DNA from: Allobosea thiooxidans
GTDB lineage: Bacteria; Pseudomonadota; Alphaproteobacteria; Rhizobiales; Beijerinckiaceae
NCBI RefSeq assembly: GCF_900168195.1
Contig: NZ_FUYX01000001.1
Span: forward strand, 496,001-560,000
Reading direction: 5' to 3'
Length of the DNA: 64,000 bases
Below, piece by piece: positions 1 to 9,193 of this stretch. Below the pieces are notes generated by a model. It searched no databases. It had not been told where the DNA came from and saw only the letters and a list, made by a program, of their open reading frames with translations. Numbering within the stretch: the stretch's first letter is position 1; each line of letters opens with the position of its first letter. The translations under genes were made by a program, and so were the position numbers.

Positions 1-2
1 GC

Positions 3-1148
3 GGCCGGCTGGGCGCGGCGCTCGCCGGCTGCCTCGCCTGCCGTATCGGCGGCGACGAATTCGCCGTGCTGGTACCGGACTGCACGGAGCCGGCCCGCCT
101 GCGCCGCCTGGCCTCCGCTGCGCTCGGCGCGATCGCGGCCCCGATCGAGCATGACGGCCACAGCATCCAGCCCAGCGCCACGATCGGCGCCGCCATCGCC
201 GGCGAGGATGGCGGAGACAGCGTGACCCTGCGCCAGAACGCGGATCTCGCGCTGTACCACGCCAAGGAAACCCGCCGCGGCCGCTATGTCCGTTTCCGCA
301 GCCGGCTGCGCAGCGCGATGATGCGCCGCATCCGCGTCAGGAAGGAGGTCGATGGCGCGCTCGGCGACGAGCGGATCGTCCCTCACTACCAGCCGATCAT
401 CCGCCTCGACACGGCCGAGATCGTCGGCGTCGAGGCGCTGGCCCGGATGCGGCTCGCCGACGGCCGCCTCGTCGCGGCCGGGGACTTCCAGGACGCCCTT
501 CACGACCCCAAGATCGCCCATCGCATCACCTCCCTGATGCTGGCCGCAACCACCGCCGACATGGCGGGCTGGCAGGCGGAGGGACTGCATTTCCAGCATG
601 TCGGTCTCAACGTCACCTCAGCCGATTTCGAGAAGGGCGACCTCGTCCAGCGAGCCGCGAAGGCGCTCGAGAGAGCGGGCCTGCCGGCGCAGCAACTCGT
701 CATCGAGATCACCGAACAGGTATTCATGGGCGGGCGGCGGGATGGCGTAGCGCGGACCATGGAGGCGTTGCGGGCCTGCGGCATGCCGGTCGCCCTCGAC
801 GATTTCGGCACCGGCTTCGCCTCGTTGACCCATCTGCTCGACTTCCCGATCGACATCATCAAGATCGACCGGTCCTTCGTCGGTGCCATCGACAGCGGCG
901 CGCGCAGCGGCGCGATCGTCGAGTCGCTTCTGACGATGACGCGCCGTCTCGGCATGATGACCATCGCCGAGGGCATCGAGACTCCCGCCCAGGCCCGGCG
1001 CCTCGAGGAGATGGGCTGCCGCCTCGGCCAGGGCTTTCTCTATTCCCCGCCGGTCCCTGCCCCGGTCGTGCGGGAACTGCTCAAGCGCTTCGGCCCGGCC
1101 GCGCCGGCATCCGTCGACGACCGCCGCCTGGTCGCGAACGCCGCCTGA
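3..1148 (+). CDS. GGDEF-EAL cyclic-di-GMP protein (5' end outside window)
   Basis: This is the C-terminal part of a cyclic-di-GMP turnover protein; its N terminus lies left of the window. The frame open from base 3 reads an intact RIGGDEFAVL diguanylate cyclase signature at 42-71, followed by the tail of the GGDEF domain. A full EAL phosphodiesterase domain starts near base 385. The EAL domain keeps the family's metal and catalytic residues: GVEAL, the Asn of LNVTS, the Glu of VIEITEQ, DDFGTG, IKID, AEGIE and GQGF. It is therefore probably an active phosphodiesterase, and the cyclase half also has its core motif. Sensor domains cannot be seen. The next gene is rplY, after a hairpin, so it is probably not in one operon with it. 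Confidence 0.93.
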   Translation, partial: GRLGAALAGCLACRIGGDEFAVLVPDCTEPARLRRLASAALGAIAAPIEHDGHSIQPSATIGAAIAGEDGGDSVTLRQNADLALYHAKETRRGRYVRFRSRLRSAMMRRIRVRKEVDGALGDERIVPHYQPIIRLDTAEIVGVEALARMRLADGRLVAAGDFQDALHDPKIAHRITSLMLAATTADMAGWQAEGLHFQHVGLNVTSADFEKGDLVQRAAKALERAGLPAQQLVIEITEQVFMGGRRDGVARTMEALRACGMPVALDDFGTGFASLTHLLDFPIDIIKIDRSFVGAIDSGARSGAIVESLLTMTRRLGMMTIAEGIETPAQARRLEEMGCRLGQGFLYSPPVPAPVVRELLKRFGPAAPASVDDRRLVANAA

Positions 1149-1239
1149 TCCGACGGGCTTGAGATTGCGGCGATTTTCGCCTATGAGCTGCCCCAGCGTC
1201 CCGCTGACACCCTTGGAGGCTCTGGACGCGAAACCCGAT

Positions 1240-1266
1240 GGCCGCCACCAGGCGGCCTTGTCATTT
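1240..1266 (+). terminator. Terminator-like hairpin between the GGDEF-EAL gene and rplY
   Basis: A perfect 7-bp stem (GGCCGCC at 1240-1246, GGCGGCC at 1251-1257) with an ACCA loop is followed by TTGTCATTT. It lies 92 bases after the upstream stop and 20 bases before the rplY start. It could terminate the GGDEF-EAL transcript, or it could be a structured leader of the ribosomal protein gene. The sequence does not decide between these. Confidence 0.45.
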
Positions 1267-1285
1267 GAACGTCAAGGACAACATC

Positions 1286-1906
1286 ATGACCGCCGTGAAG
1301 CAAATCGAGGCTTCGGCGCGCGCACAGGTCGGCAAGGGGGCCGCCCGTGCAGTTCGCCGCCAGGGCCAGACGCCTGCCGTGATCTATGGTGGGGGCGCCG
1401 CTCCCGAAGCCATCGCGCTCGACGCCAACAAGACCCGCCAGCTGATTTTCGGCGGCCACTTCCTGACCACGATCTTCGAGATCAGCGTCGCCGGCAAGAA
1501 GCAGCGGGTCATCCCGCGCGACTACCAGCTCGACCCGGTCAAGGATTTCCCGATCCACGTCGACTTCCTGCGCGTCGCCAAGGGCCAGACCGTCACGGTC
1601 CAGGTTCCGGTCCACGTCGTCGGCCAGGAGGCCAGCCCGGGCGTCAAGAGCGGCGGCCTCGTCCAGATCATCGAGCACTCGCTCGAAATCTCGGTCGAGC
1701 CCGACAACATCCCGGAAGCCTTCGAGGTCTCCGTCGCCGGCCTGAACATCGGTGACCAGATCGAAGCCAAGGCCATCAAGCTGCCGGCCGGCGCCAAGCT
1801 GACTGTCGGCTCCGACGCCACGATCGTCACGATCGCCCCGCCGACCGTCGAGGTCGAGACGGTGGAAGAGGCCGCCGCCGAGGCTCCGGCCGAAGCCAAG
1901 GCCTGA
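1286..1906 (+). CDS. rplY: 50S ribosomal protein L25/general stress protein Ctc
   Basis: Binds 5S rRNA in the large ribosomal subunit. The 206-residue protein has the two-domain Ctc form: an L25 RNA-binding N domain (about residues 5-95) and a TL5-type C-terminal beta domain (about 100-190). An acidic, Ala/Glu-rich tail follows, as in other alphaproteobacterial L25 proteins. The ATG at 1286 (MTAVKQIEASARAQVG) was chosen because AAGGA lies just upstream and homologues begin with this segment; the frame is open upstream to 1238. The following gene is pth, and rplY-pth-ychF is the usual order in this class. A strong terminator follows, so pth may have its own promoter. Confidence 0.96.
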   Translation: MTAVKQIEASARAQVGKGAARAVRRQGQTPAVIYGGGAAPEAIALDANKTRQLIFGGHFLTTIFEISVAGKKQRVIPRDYQLDPVKDFPIHVDFLRVAKGQTVTVQVPVHVVGQEASPGVKSGGLVQIIEHSLEISVEPDNIPEAFEVSVAGLNIGDQIEAKAIKLPAGAKLTVGSDATIVTIAPPTVEVETVEEAAAEAPAEAKA

Positions 1907-1951
1907 TGAAACGGCGCTACCCGGCGCCGCTTCCGCCTATCCAGTCTACCG

Positions 1952-1984
1952 AGACGGCCGGGTTCATCCCGGCCGTCTTGCTTT
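1952..1984 (+). terminator. Rho-independent terminator after rplY
   Basis: An 11-bp perfect stem (AGACGGCCGGG at 1952-1962, CCCGGCCGTCT at 1968-1978) with loop TTCAT is followed by a short T-rich run (TTGCTTT). It lies 46 bases after the rplY stop codon. Confidence 0.8.
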
Positions 1985-1990
1985 GGCGTC

Positions 1991-2031
1991 GGACCCAGAA
2001 GTGGAATCCACTTTCGGATGGATCCGATGCC
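1991..2031 (+). repeat. Degenerate copy of the palindromic GGATCATCC/AAGTGG repeat
   Basis: The segment carries AAGTGG-AAT-CCACTT at its centre (1999-2013) and a right arm CGGATGGATCCGATGC. This is a worn version of the palindrome at 8945-8993. It sits between the rplY terminator and the pth start. Confidence 0.5.
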
Positions 2032-2058
2032 GATCCCTGAGCCTGCCGGAGTTCCGCC

Positions 2059-2673
2059 ATGCTGATCTTTGCCGGCCTCGGCAATCCGGGCGCACGCTAT
2101 GCCCGCAACCGGCACAATATCGGTTTCATGGCCGTCGAGGAGATCGCGCGCCTGCACCGCGCCTCGCCCTGGCGCGCGCGCTTCCAGGCCGAATCCTGCG
2201 AGGCGACGATCGGGGCCGAGAAGGTGCTCCTGCTCAAGCCGCAGACCTATATGAACGAGTCCGGCCGCTCGATCGGCGAGGCCGCGCGCTTCTTCAAGGT
2301 CGCTCCGGCCGACGTCATCGTCTTCCATGACGAGCTCGACCTGCCGCCGGCCAAGCTCAGGGTCAAGCTCGGCGGCGGCAATGCCGGGCATAACGGCCTG
2401 CGCTCGACCACCGCGGCGATCGGCAACGACTACCGCCGCGTGCGGATGGGCATCGGCCATCCCGGCGACAAGGCGCTGGTGCACCCTTACGTGCTCAACG
2501 ATTTCGGCAAGGTCGAGCTGCCCTGGGTCGAGGATCTCTGCATCGCCTGCGCCGATCATGCGGCCCTGCTCGCAGCCCATGACGATGCCGCCTTCCAGAA
2601 CAAGGTGCATCTCTTCATGGAGGCGCGCGGCCACGGCGCCGTGAAGCGCCTCGGCGAGAAGAGCGAAGGCTGA
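2059..2673 (+). CDS. pth: Peptidyl-tRNA hydrolase
   Basis: Hydrolyses the ester bond of peptidyl-tRNAs that fall off the ribosome, recycling tRNA in the cytoplasm. The 204-residue protein is typical Pth: GLGNPG near the N terminus with Asn9, catalytic His19 in NRHNIGF, Asn66 in TYMN, Asp91 in FHDELDLP, and the [12 protein letters not shown] segment (residues 106-117). The ATG at 2059 gives the canonical [11 protein letters not shown] start. It follows rplY and precedes ychF, with one small opposite-strand gene between pth and ychF. Confidence 0.97.
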   Translation: MLIFAGLGNPGARYARNRHNIGFMAVEEIARLHRASPWRARFQAESCEATIGAEKVLLLKPQTYMNESGRSIGEAARFFKVAPADVIVFHDELDLPPAKLRVKLGGGNAGHNGLRSTTAAIGNDYRRVRMGIGHPGDKALVHPYVLNDFGKVELPWVEDLCIACADHAALLAAHDDAAFQNKVHLFMEARGHGAVKRLGEKSEG

Positions 2674-2699
2674 TTTCCGCCTGACGCGGAAACGCGTGG

Positions 2700-2732
2700 C
2701 ATCCCGGACGCAGCGAAGCGAAGGCCCGGGGA
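2700..2732. repeat. Short CCCGGA...CGAAGCGAAGG palindromic repeat remnant
   Basis: CATCCCGGACGCAGCGAAGC, continuing GAAGGCCCGGG, forms a CCCGG(N)CCGGG-type imperfect hairpin. It shares the AGCGAAGCG core with the composite repeats at 25398-25491 and 30485-30580. It lies between the convergent pth and 2752-3357 genes, where such elements often sit. Confidence 0.4.
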
Positions 2733-2751
2733 GACCTCGATGGTTCCGGAG

Positions 2752-3357
2752 CTAGAACGGCAGCTTCGCGCCCGCCTTGGCCACGGTGACGCGGCTCGTG
2801 CTGTAGCTGCCGTCGGCCTGCCGGCTCGCCGTCATCGCGACCTGCGCGCCGGGCTCGAGATCGCTCGCCACAGCCGGCGCCGCCATCAGGATGGCCGCCT
2901 CGGGGGTGATGACGACCTTCTGCTCGCCGCCGGGATAGCTCAGCACGAGATTCGCCCCGTCGACGCGCGAGACCGTCTCGGCCACCGTCGCGTTCGTCAT
3001 GGTCGCGTCCGGCAATACGCCCCAGGGGCGGTGCCCCTCCCCCGTGCCGCGCATCGCTTCCGGGAAGATGAAGATCTGCACGGCGAGCAGCGTCCCGTCC
3101 GGCTGCGGCCGGGCACCGACGCCGATGAAGCTGCCCTTGGCGATATCCGCCGCCTTCGCCGGCACGACCCCACCCACCGAGAAGCCAGGCGCGAGCGCGA
3201 TCTTGACCTCCCGCCCATCCGCCGCCTTGAGCGCGAGCGTGGCGCCCTCCCTGCGCTCGACCGTGCCGCGCAGCCGTGTCCCCGGCGTCTGCGCCAGCGC
3301 CGCGCCGCCGGCGAAGGCGAGCATCGACAGGGCGAACACGAGGCGGGACCGGTTCAT
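2752..3357 (-). CDS. Exported hypothetical protein
   Basis: Not recognised as a named family. The 201-residue product starts MNRSRLVFALSMLAFAGGAA with a clear Sec signal peptide ending in ALA-Q, so it should be periplasmic. The mature part (about residues 25-200) is beta-rich and has two related stretches built on small oxidising or binding-type folds: GTRLRGTVERREGATLALKA and TVSRVDGANLVLSYPGG. This suggests two OB/DUF5666-like beta units, an inference from pattern only. The start at 3357 was preferred over the longer reading to 3507 because it gives a proper signal peptide. It is a single gene inserted in the rplY-pth-ychF order, on the opposite strand. Confidence 0.8.
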   Translation of the reverse strand: MNRSRLVFALSMLAFAGGAALAQTPGTRLRGTVERREGATLALKAADGREVKIALAPGFSVGGVVPAKAADIAKGSFIGVGARPQPDGTLLAVQIFIFPEAMRGTGEGHRPWGVLPDATMTNATVAETVSRVDGANLVLSYPGGEQKVVITPEAAILMAAPAVASDLEPGAQVAMTASRQADGSYSTSRVTVAKAGAKLPF

Positions 3358-3566
3358 GGCGAGGCTCCGAAGGGCGCGGGCAACCAGCGCCGGGCGATCC
3401 AGCACCCGCGGAAGCCCTGCCGCCATGCACGTTCGCGTGAGCGGCACGGCGGCCATAAGGCGCGCGGCACTTGTCTTTATCGCGCGCGCCCCCCAATAAG
3501 GCCGCAACTTTCAGAAGCTTCACGCCCGGCAGCGGCCCCCCGCCGCGGGCAACGGAACAGGCGATC

Positions 3567-4664
3567 ATGGGTTTCAAATGCGGAATCGTCGGCCTGCCGA
3601 ATGTCGGCAAGTCGACCCTCTTCAACGCGCTGACGCAGACGGCGGCGGCACAGGCCGCGAACTATCCCTTCTGCACGATCGAGCCGAATGTCGGCGACGT
3701 CGCCGTGCCGGATGAGCGCCTGGACAAGCTTGCCGCCATCGCCGGCTCCAAGGATATCATCCCGACGCGGCTGACCTTCGTCGACATCGCCGGCCTGGTG
3801 CGCGGCGCCTCGAAGGGTGAGGGTCTCGGCAACCAGTTCCTCGCCAACATCCGCGAATGCGACGCCATCGCCCATGTCGTGCGCTGCTTCGAGGATGGCG
3901 ACATCACCCATGTCGAAGGCAAGGTCTCGCCGGTCGACGACATCGAGACGATCGAGACCGAGCTCATGCTCTCCGACCTGGAAAGCCTCGAGAAGCGCGT
4001 TCAGCCGCTGGAGAAGAAGGCCAAGGCCGGCGACAAGGAAGCCAAGGAAGCGGCCGATCTGATGAACCGCTGCCTGGCGCTGCTGCGCGACGGCAAGCCG
4101 GCACGCCTGGTCCAGCTTTCGCCCGAGGAACGTCGCCCCTTCGAGCTGCTCGGCCTGCTCTCCTCGAAGCCGGTGCTCTATGTCTGCAATGTCGAGGAGG
4201 CGAGCGCCGACAAGGGCAACGCCTTCTCCGAGCTGGTGAAGAAGCGCGCCGCCGAGGAAGGCGCCGTCGCGGTCGTGGTCTCCGCCAAGATCGAGAGCGA
4301 GATCGCGGTGCTGCCGGCCGAGGAGCAGACCGAGTATCTCGAAGCCGTCGGGCTGGCGGAGCCGGGTCTCAACCGCGTCATCCGCGCCGGCTACAGCCTG
4401 CTCAACCTCGTCACCTACTTCACCGTCGGCCCCAAGGAGGCCCGCGCCTGGACCATCGAGAAGGGCACCAAGGGGCCGCAGGCCGCCGGCGTGATCCATA
4501 CCGATTTCGAGAAGGGCTATATCCGGGCCGAAACCATCGCCTTTGACGATTACGTCACCCACAAGGGCGAGTCGGGCGCACGCGAAGCCGGCAAGTTCCG
4601 GCTCGAAGGCAAGGAATACGTCGTCGCCGACGGCGACGTCCTGCACTTCCGCTTCGCGACCTGA
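3567..4664 (+). CDS. ychF: Redox-regulated ribosome-binding ATPase YchF (OLA1 family)
   Basis: An Obg-related P-loop protein that binds ribosomes and, unusually, prefers ATP. The 365-residue length matches the family. Visible motifs are the P-loop GLPNVGKST (residues 8-16), [20 protein letters not shown] (G3 and switch II region), a helical insert around residues 135-200 and a C-terminal TGS domain (about 280-364) ending in the conserved [11 protein letters not shown]. The ATG at 3567 gives the standard [17 protein letters not shown] start; the frame is open further upstream but has no homologous extension. It follows pth as in many alphaproteobacteria. The next gene starts 14 bases downstream and may be co-transcribed. 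Confidence 0.96.
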   Translation: MGFKCGIVGLPNVGKSTLFNALTQTAAAQAANYPFCTIEPNVGDVAVPDERLDKLAAIAGSKDIIPTRLTFVDIAGLVRGASKGEGLGNQFLANIRECDAIAHVVRCFEDGDITHVEGKVSPVDDIETIETELMLSDLESLEKRVQPLEKKAKAGDKEAKEAADLMNRCLALLRDGKPARLVQLSPEERRPFELLGLLSSKPVLYVCNVEEASADKGNAFSELVKKRAAEEGAVAVVVSAKIESEIAVLPAEEQTEYLEAVGLAEPGLNRVIRAGYSLLNLVTYFTVGPKEARAWTIEKGTKGPQAAGVIHTDFEKGYIRAETIAFDDYVTHKGESGAREAGKFRLEGKEYVVADGDVLHFRFAT

Positions 4665-4678
4665 GAAAGCCCGCGCCG

Positions 4679-5692
4679 ATGCTGCACTTCGAGGATTTCG
4701 TCCCCGGCGAGAGCGCCCGGTCGCACAGCATCGCCGTCTCGCAGGACGATATCGTCGCCTTCGCCTCACGCTATGACGCGCAGGACTTCCATGTCGACCC
4801 GGAGGCGGCCAAGGCGAGCTTCGTCGGCCGGCTGATCGGCTCCGGCTGGCACAGCTGCTCGCTGCTGATGCGGCTGATGGCGGAAAGCTTCCTGCTCGAT
4901 GCCACCAGCATGGGCGCGCCCGGCATCGACGAGGTGAAATGGCTGCGGCCGCTGCTGCCCGGCGACAGCGTCAGCGCGCGCCGCACCGTGCTGGAGAGCA
5001 AGCCGTCGCGCTCGCGCCCCGAGATGGGCCTCGTGCGCTTCCGGCTGGAACTGCTCAACCAGCGCGACGAGCCGGTGCTGGAACAGACCAACTGGATCAT
5101 GTTCGGCCGCAAGGGCTCCGGCATCGGACCCCTGCCCGGCGGGGACTGGCTCGCCCATGCGCCGCACTACCAACGGCCCGCCGCCGAGAGCCCGCTGGAA
5201 GCGCCGGCCGCCCTGCCGGAACCGCCCCGCTTCTTCGAGGAGCTGGACGCCGGCAGCCGCCACGAACTCGGCAGCTTCATCTTCACGGCCGAGGAGATCG
5301 TCGCCTTCGCCCGCAGCTTCGATCCACAGCCCTTCCACATGGACGAAGCTGCGGCCGCGGCGTCATCCTTCGGCCGGCTCGCCGCCTCCGGCTGGCACAC
5401 GGCGGCCGTCTGGATGGCGACGATGGTCTCGCACCGCAGGCGCCAGTTCGCGGTCGCGTCGGGCCGCCCTGCCCGCCTCGGCCCCTCCCCCGGCTTCAAG
5501 AACCTGCGCTGGACGAAGCCGGTCTTCGCCGGCGATCGCATCACCTATTTCTCGGAGGTGACGGCCAAGCGCGAGAGCGCCTCGCGCCCGCAATGGGGCC
5601 TCTACTTCCACCGCAACACCGGCCTCAACCAGAAGGGCGAGGAGGTGTTCAGCTTCGAAGGCTGCGTCTTCGTCGAGCGGAAGCCCGGCTGA
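4679..5692 (+). CDS. Tandem MaoC-like hot-dog dehydratase family protein
   Basis: A 337-residue protein made of two MaoC/(R)-hydratase-like halves. Half 1 (about residues 3-150) contains SRYDAQDFHVD and GRLIGSGWH; half 2 (about 178-335) contains RSFDPQPFHMD and GRLAASGWH. The D-x-Q-x-FH-x-D plus GR-(I/A)-(G/A)SGWH pattern is the hydratase-type catalytic region and is present in both halves, so both may be functional. MaoC proteins hydrate or dehydrate acyl-CoA thioesters, but the substrate cannot be deduced. It sits 14 bases after ychF and ends 3 bases before the stop of the opposite-strand aldolase gene. Confidence 0.88.
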   Translation: MLHFEDFVPGESARSHSIAVSQDDIVAFASRYDAQDFHVDPEAAKASFVGRLIGSGWHSCSLLMRLMAESFLLDATSMGAPGIDEVKWLRPLLPGDSVSARRTVLESKPSRSRPEMGLVRFRLELLNQRDEPVLEQTNWIMFGRKGSGIGPLPGGDWLAHAPHYQRPAAESPLEAPAALPEPPRFFEELDAGSRHELGSFIFTAEEIVAFARSFDPQPFHMDEAAAAASSFGRLAASGWHTAAVWMATMVSHRRRQFAVASGRPARLGPSPGFKNLRWTKPVFAGDRITYFSEVTAKRESASRPQWGLYFHRNTGLNQKGEEVFSFEGCVFVERKPG

Positions 5693-5695
5693 CCT

Positions 5696-6340
5696 TCAGC
5701 CGACCTTGCCGTAGCCGGCGAATTTGGCGCCGACGCGCTCCATCTCGGGACCGTCGAGGATGACCGGCTCGAGCCCGGCCGCCAGGATGTCGAGATACTG
5801 GCCGGCAAGGTTCTCCACCTCGGCGACGATGGTGTGCGCGCCCGCCAGCGTCTGGCCCAGCGCGATCACGCCGTGATTGGCGAGCAGCACCGCCTTGCGC
5901 CCCTCCAGCCCCTTCACCGCATTGGCAGCGAGCTCGGGCGTGCCGAAGGTGGCGTAGTCGGCGCAGCGCACATCGGCGCCGCCGCAGAGCGCGATCATGT
6001 AGTGGAAGGCCGGGATGCCGCGCCGGGTGCAGGACAGCGCCGTCGCCCGCGGCGAATGGGTATGCACGATCGCCTGCGCATCCGGCCGCGCCTTGTAGAT
6101 CTCGACATGGAACGGCCATTCCGAGGAGGGCTTGCGGACGCCGCTCAGCACCGTGCCGTCGAGCGCCAAATGGATCAGGTCTTCCGGCTTGGTCTGCGCG
6201 TAGGGAAGCCCTGACGGCGTGATCAGCAGCCCCTCGCCGAAGCGGGCCGAGACATTGCCCGATTTCGACGGACAGAAGCCCGCCTGGTCGATCGTCTGCG
6301 CGACCGCGACGATCTCCCGCCGCAGCTCCATCTCGTTCAT
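5696..6340 (-). CDS. Class II aldolase, probable 5-methylthioribulose-1-phosphate/5-deoxyribulose-1-phosphate aldolase (Ald2-type)
   Basis: A 214-residue zinc-dependent class II aldolase of the FucA/AraD family. It has the expected catalytic Glu74 (SSEWPFH) and metal ligands His93 and His95 (VHTHSPR) and His156 (ANHG), matching E73/H92/H94/H155 of fuculose-phosphate aldolase. Its start overlaps the mtnA stop by four bases (ATGA), and it is the last gene of a run with mtnP, apt and mtnA. That context points to the dihydroxyacetone-phosphate shunt. There MtnP and MtnA convert methylthioadenosine or 5'-deoxyadenosine to the ribulose-1-phosphate, and Ald2 splits it into DHAP plus methylthioacetaldehyde or acetaldehyde. 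The specific substrate is inferred from neighbours; a methylthioribulose-phosphate dehydratase (MtnB) belongs to the same superfamily and is the main alternative. Confidence 0.85.
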   Translation of the reverse strand: MNEMELRREIVAVAQTIDQAGFCPSKSGNVSARFGEGLLITPSGLPYAQTKPEDLIHLALDGTVLSGVRKPSSEWPFHVEIYKARPDAQAIVHTHSPRATALSCTRRGIPAFHYMIALCGGADVRCADYATFGTPELAANAVKGLEGRKAVLLANHGVIALGQTLAGAHTIVAEVENLAGQYLDILAAGLEPVILDGPEMERVGAKFAGYGKVG

Positions 6341-7446
6341 GCCGTCGCCCTGTTCGCCAGATCCGGAAAGAGATGCGCCAGCCCCGCGGCGCTCGCCGCG
6401 CAGACACCGCGCTCGGTGACGAGGCCGGTGACGAGCCGCGCCGGCGTCACGTCGAAGGCCGGATTGGCTGCGCCGCTGCCGGGCGCGACCACCCGAAAGG
6501 GCCTGACCTCGCCATCTTCCGCCAGCCCGGAGAGATGCGTCACCTCGCGCGCCGCACGCTCCTCGATCGGGATCTCCGCGAGACCGTCGCGGATGCTCCA
6601 GTCGATCGTCGGCGAGGGCAGCGCGACATAGAACGGCACGCCGTTGTCATGCGCCGCCAGCGCCTTGAGATAGGTGCCGATCTTGTTGGCGACATCGCCA
6701 TTGGCCGTCGTCCGGTCGGTGCCGACGATCACCATGTCGACCGCGCCGCGCTGCATCAGGTGGCCGCCGGCATTGTCGGTGATCACGGTATGCGGCACGC
6801 CATGGGCGCCGAGCTCATAGGCCGTCAGCGCCGCACCCTGGTTGCGCGGCCGCGTTTCGTCTACCCAGACATGGACGGGAATGCCGGCGTCATGCGCCAG
6901 GTAGATCGGCGCCAGCGCCGTGCCCCAATCCACCGTCGCGATCCAGCCGGCATTGCAATGGGTGAGGATGTTGACCGGCTGCCCGGCCGGCTTGCGTGTC
7001 GCGATCTCGCGGATCAGAGGCAGGCCATGCTCGCCGATGGCCCGGCACAGCGCCACGTCCTCGTCGCAGATCGCCGCCGCTTCGGCATAGGCCGCCTCGC
7101 TCCGGCGCTCGGCGGGCAGCGCCGCCAGCACCCGCCGCATCCGCTCCAGCGCCCAGCGCAGATTGACCGCCGTCGGCCGCGTCCCGCCGAGCAGCGCCAG
7201 CGCCGCCTCGAGCGCGGCGCCCGATGCGTCGGCGCGCATCGCCAGCGCCACGCCATAGGCTGCCGTCGCGCCGATCAGCGGCGCTCCGCGCACCACCATG
7301 GAGCGGATGGCGTCGGCGGCCTGCTCGGCCGATCCCAGCGCCACCGTCTCGAAGCGGAAGGGCAGCCGCGTCTGGTCGATCACGACGACCCGCCAGCCAT
7401 CCTGCGCAAGCCAGATCGTCCGATAGTGCTGGCCGTTGATCTTCAT
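6337..7446 (-). CDS. mtnA: S-methyl-5-thioribose-1-phosphate isomerase
   Basis: Isomerises 5-methylthioribose-1-phosphate to 5-methylthioribulose-1-phosphate. The 369-residue protein has the eIF2B-like fold signature, [16 protein letters not shown], catalytic Cys in [28 protein letters not shown], and catalytic Asp in [18 protein letters not shown]. The ATG at 7446 ([12 protein letters not shown]) matches the family start; the frame is open to 7725 but that part is antisense to apt. It lies four bases after apt and overlaps the aldolase by four bases, so the genes should be translated from one transcript. Confidence 0.95.
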   Translation of the reverse strand: MKINGQHYRTIWLAQDGWRVVVIDQTRLPFRFETVALGSAEQAADAIRSMVVRGAPLIGATAAYGVALAMRADASGAALEAALALLGGTRPTAVNLRWALERMRRVLAALPAERRSEAAYAEAAAICDEDVALCRAIGEHGLPLIREIATRKPAGQPVNILTHCNAGWIATVDWGTALAPIYLAHDAGIPVHVWVDETRPRNQGAALTAYELGAHGVPHTVITDNAGGHLMQRGAVDMVIVGTDRTTANGDVANKIGTYLKALAAHDNGVPFYVALPSPTIDWSIRDGLAEIPIEERAAREVTHLSGLAEDGEVRPFRVVAPGSGAANPAFDVTPARLVTGLVTERGVCAASAAGLAHLFPDLANRATA

Positions 7447-7450
7447 GGGT

Positions 7451-7978
7451 TCACGCGTCTCGGAAGGACACCAGGGTCCGCACGGGCACGCCGAGCCTTC
7501 TGATCTTGTCGGCTCCGCCGAGATCGGGCAGGTCGACGATGAAACAGGCCGCCACCACCTCGGCGCCGAGCCCGCTGAGCAGATTGACCGCCGCTTCGGC
7601 CGTGCCGCCGGTCGCGATGAGATCGTCGACCAGCAGAACCCTCTCGCCCGGCAGCACCGCGTCGCGGTGGATCTCGATCTCGTCCGTGCCGTATTCGAGC
7701 GCAAAGGTCGCCCGCAGCGTCTCAAGCGGCAGCTTGCCCTTCTTGCGCACCGGGATGAAGCCGGCCGAAAGCTGATGCGCCACCGCGCCGCCGAGGATGA
7801 AGCCGCGCGCCTCGATCCCGGCGATCTTGGCGATCTTCAGCCCGGCGAAGGGCTGGACCAGCTCGTCGACGGCGCGGCGGAAGGCCCGCGCATCGCCGAG
7901 CAGCGTTGTGATGTCGCGGAAGACGATGCCCGGCCGGGGATAGTCCGGGATCGCACGGATGCTGTCGGCAAGGTTCAT
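7451..7978 (-). CDS. apt: Adenine phosphoribosyltransferase
   Basis: Converts adenine plus PRPP to AMP. Here it recycles the adenine released by MtnP. The PRPP-binding motif [13 protein letters not shown] is intact, as are [16 protein letters not shown] and [10 protein letters not shown]. The ATG at 7978 gives the usual [17 protein letters not shown] start and a 175-residue protein. An in-frame ATG at 8053 directly abuts the mtnP stop and would add 25 Ala/Pro/Lys-rich residues; coupling to mtnP makes that start possible too. The gene is third from the end in the mtnP-apt-mtnA-aldolase run. Confidence 0.95.
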   Translation of the reverse strand: MNLADSIRAIPDYPRPGIVFRDITTLLGDARAFRRAVDELVQPFAGLKIAKIAGIEARGFILGGAVAHQLSAGFIPVRKKGKLPLETLRATFALEYGTDEIEIHRDAVLPGERVLLVDDLIATGGTAEAAVNLLSGLGAEVVAACFIVDLPDLGGADKIRRLGVPVRTLVSFRDA

Positions 7979-8053
7979 GAGCGTCTTCTCGGGCGTGGCG
8001 GCGGACGCCTTGGTCGGACGCCGGGCCGGCTTCGTCAAGGGCGCAGCCATCAT

Positions 8054-8929
<876 letters not shown>

Positions 8930-8944
8930 GATCGATTCCTCAAA

Positions 8945-8993
8945 CATCGGATCATCCCGAAAAGTGGCAGTCACATTTCGGGATGATCCGATG
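8945..8993. repeat. Palindromic intergenic repeat (18-bp arms)
   Basis: An exact inverted repeat: CATCGGATCATCCCGAAA (8945-8962) and its complement at 8976-8993, around a 13-base centre AGTGGCAGTCACA. It begins 16 bases upstream of the mtnP start. Worn relatives occur at 1991-2031 and 50872-50907. Elements of this sequence type are widespread between genes in Hyphomicrobiales genomes (general knowledge). It could fold in RNA in the mtnP leader. Confidence 0.85.
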
Positions 8994-9148
8994 CGATAAC
9001 GAATATGCAGACCGCCGTGACCGCGTCCGGCAGGACGCGCGGCGATCTGGTGCGGGCGCGGAAGGGACCATCTTTCGATGACGGTCGCAATACGGTCGGC
9101 CGCAATGGCGATCGGCGCGCCTCGCGGCGCAGCGCGACAGCGCGCATG

Positions 9149-9175
9149 AAAAAGGCCCCGTTTCCGGGGCCTTTT
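9149..9175 (-). terminator. Rho-independent terminator of the petABC operon
   Basis: An 11-bp stem (AAAAGGCCCCG at 9150-9160, CGGGGCCTTTT at 9165-9175) with loop TTTC, read on the minus strand, ends in a U run. It lies 19 bases past the petC stop. The symmetry means it could also act on plus-strand transcripts. Confidence 0.85.
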
Positions 9176-9193
9176 CTGGGATATCGTTGCTGC

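Noticed and set aside
2615-3625. A 336-codon minus-strand frame overlapping the end of pth and start of ychF
   Set aside because: It overlaps three better-supported genes in other frames and shows a low-complexity Arg/Gly composition.
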